A stretch of DNA of 49,823 nucleotides from Agromyces sp. (GTDB taxonomy: Bacteria; Actinomycetota; Actinomycetes; Actinomycetales; Microbacteriaceae). The notes beneath the pieces are model-generated. The model was not told the origin of the DNA, made no database searches, and saw only the letters and a program-made list of their open reading frames with translations. The translations under genes and the position numbers were made by a program. Below are positions 49,625-49,823 of this stretch, in pieces; position 1 is the stretch's first letter; each line of letters begins with the position of its first letter. The stretch spans positions 1 through 49,823 of the forward strand of contig JAPSJT010000003.1 of NCBI GenBank assembly GCA_031178045.1, written 5' to 3'.

Positions 49625-49823
49625 GACCCCCACCCGCACGATCGAGCCGGCGGTGCTCGTGCTCGAGGACGGGCGCCGCTACGACGGGCGCGCCTACGGC
49701 GCGCGCGGACGCACACTCGGCGAGGCGGTGTTCGCGACGGGCATGACCGGCTACCAGGAGACCCTCACCGACCCCTCCTACGCCGGGCAGATCGTCATGA
49801 TGACCGCACCGCACATCGGCAAC
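49617..49823 (+). CDS. carA: Carbamoyl-phosphate synthase small subunit, partial (right edge)
   Basis: The first 69 residues are in the window. After a short extension ([11 protein letters not shown]) comes [17 protein letters not shown], then [35 protein letters not shown], the conserved start of CarA. The glutaminase domain lies beyond the edge. It supplies ammonia to CarB for carbamoyl phosphate used by PyrB. ATG 49617 overlaps the previous gene by eight bases. Confidence 0.95.
   Translation, partial: MTETPTRTIEPAVLVLEDGRRYDGRAYGARGRTLGEAVFATGMTGYQETLTDPSYAGQIVMMTAPHIGN

Noticed and set aside
1-49823. CRISPR arrays, tRNA or rRNA genes, insertion sequences, attachment sites
   Set aside because: No regularly spaced repeats, cloverleaf-forming stretches, transposase or integrase genes, or flanking duplications were seen on reading both strands.

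Overview
This window is chromosomal DNA from a high-GC, monoderm actinobacterium, most likely a member of the Microbacteriaceae. The evidence is the very high GC content, the frequent GTG starts and start/stop overlaps, several apparently leaderless genes, and the order thrS - HIT - pdxST - yebC - ruvCAB - yajC/secDF - rel - rpsD - alaS - ruvX - mltG - aroECKB - aroQ - efp - nusB - pyrRBC - carA. A genus cannot be fixed by reading alone. No tRNA, rRNA, IS element, prophage or CRISPR array was seen, and no gap between genes exceeds 300 bases.

Bases 1-11,100 are the accessory part: a sugar-heptose and glycosyltransferase locus. Genes gmhB, GT9, GT, GT4, gmhA, hldE and an SDR form one tight minus-strand operon (8474 to 1832). 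A second HldE-type kinase (cut by the left edge) and two further GT9 heptosyltransferase-like genes flank it. Together GmhA, HldE and GmhB give the ADP-D-glycero-D-manno-heptose pathway known from LPS-making bacteria, in a cell with no LPS; the HldD epimerase is not here. A SigB/SigF-family sigma factor lies next to the locus, and a textbook promoter for that family (GTTT-N15-GGGTAT) sits directly before gmhB. This suggests a stress-controlled heptose glycan and is the main point of interest.

Bases 11,200-18,200 carry thrS, a HIT hydrolase, and the vitamin B6 genes: pdxY-pdxR on the minus strand and pdxS-pdxT on the plus strand, divergent around a palindrome-rich control region. Bases 18,200-32,500 are housekeeping: yebC, Holliday-junction ruvCAB, Sec accessory yajC-secD-secF, the bifunctional stringent-response enzyme Rel, an AbiEi-like orphan antitoxin, a DUF349 protein, a membrane-anchored cyclophilin, rarA, and rpsD with a structured leader and a strong terminator.

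Bases 32,200-49,823 hold alaS, ruvX, mltG and the shikimate genes aroE-C-K-B. A secreted phytase-like/glycerophosphodiesterase fusion then interrupts the cluster on the minus strand; aroQ, efp and nusB follow. After two small membrane-protein genes, the pyrimidine operon begins with a PyrR-binding leader: pyrR-pyrB-pyrC-PH-like membrane protein-carA (cut by the right edge).
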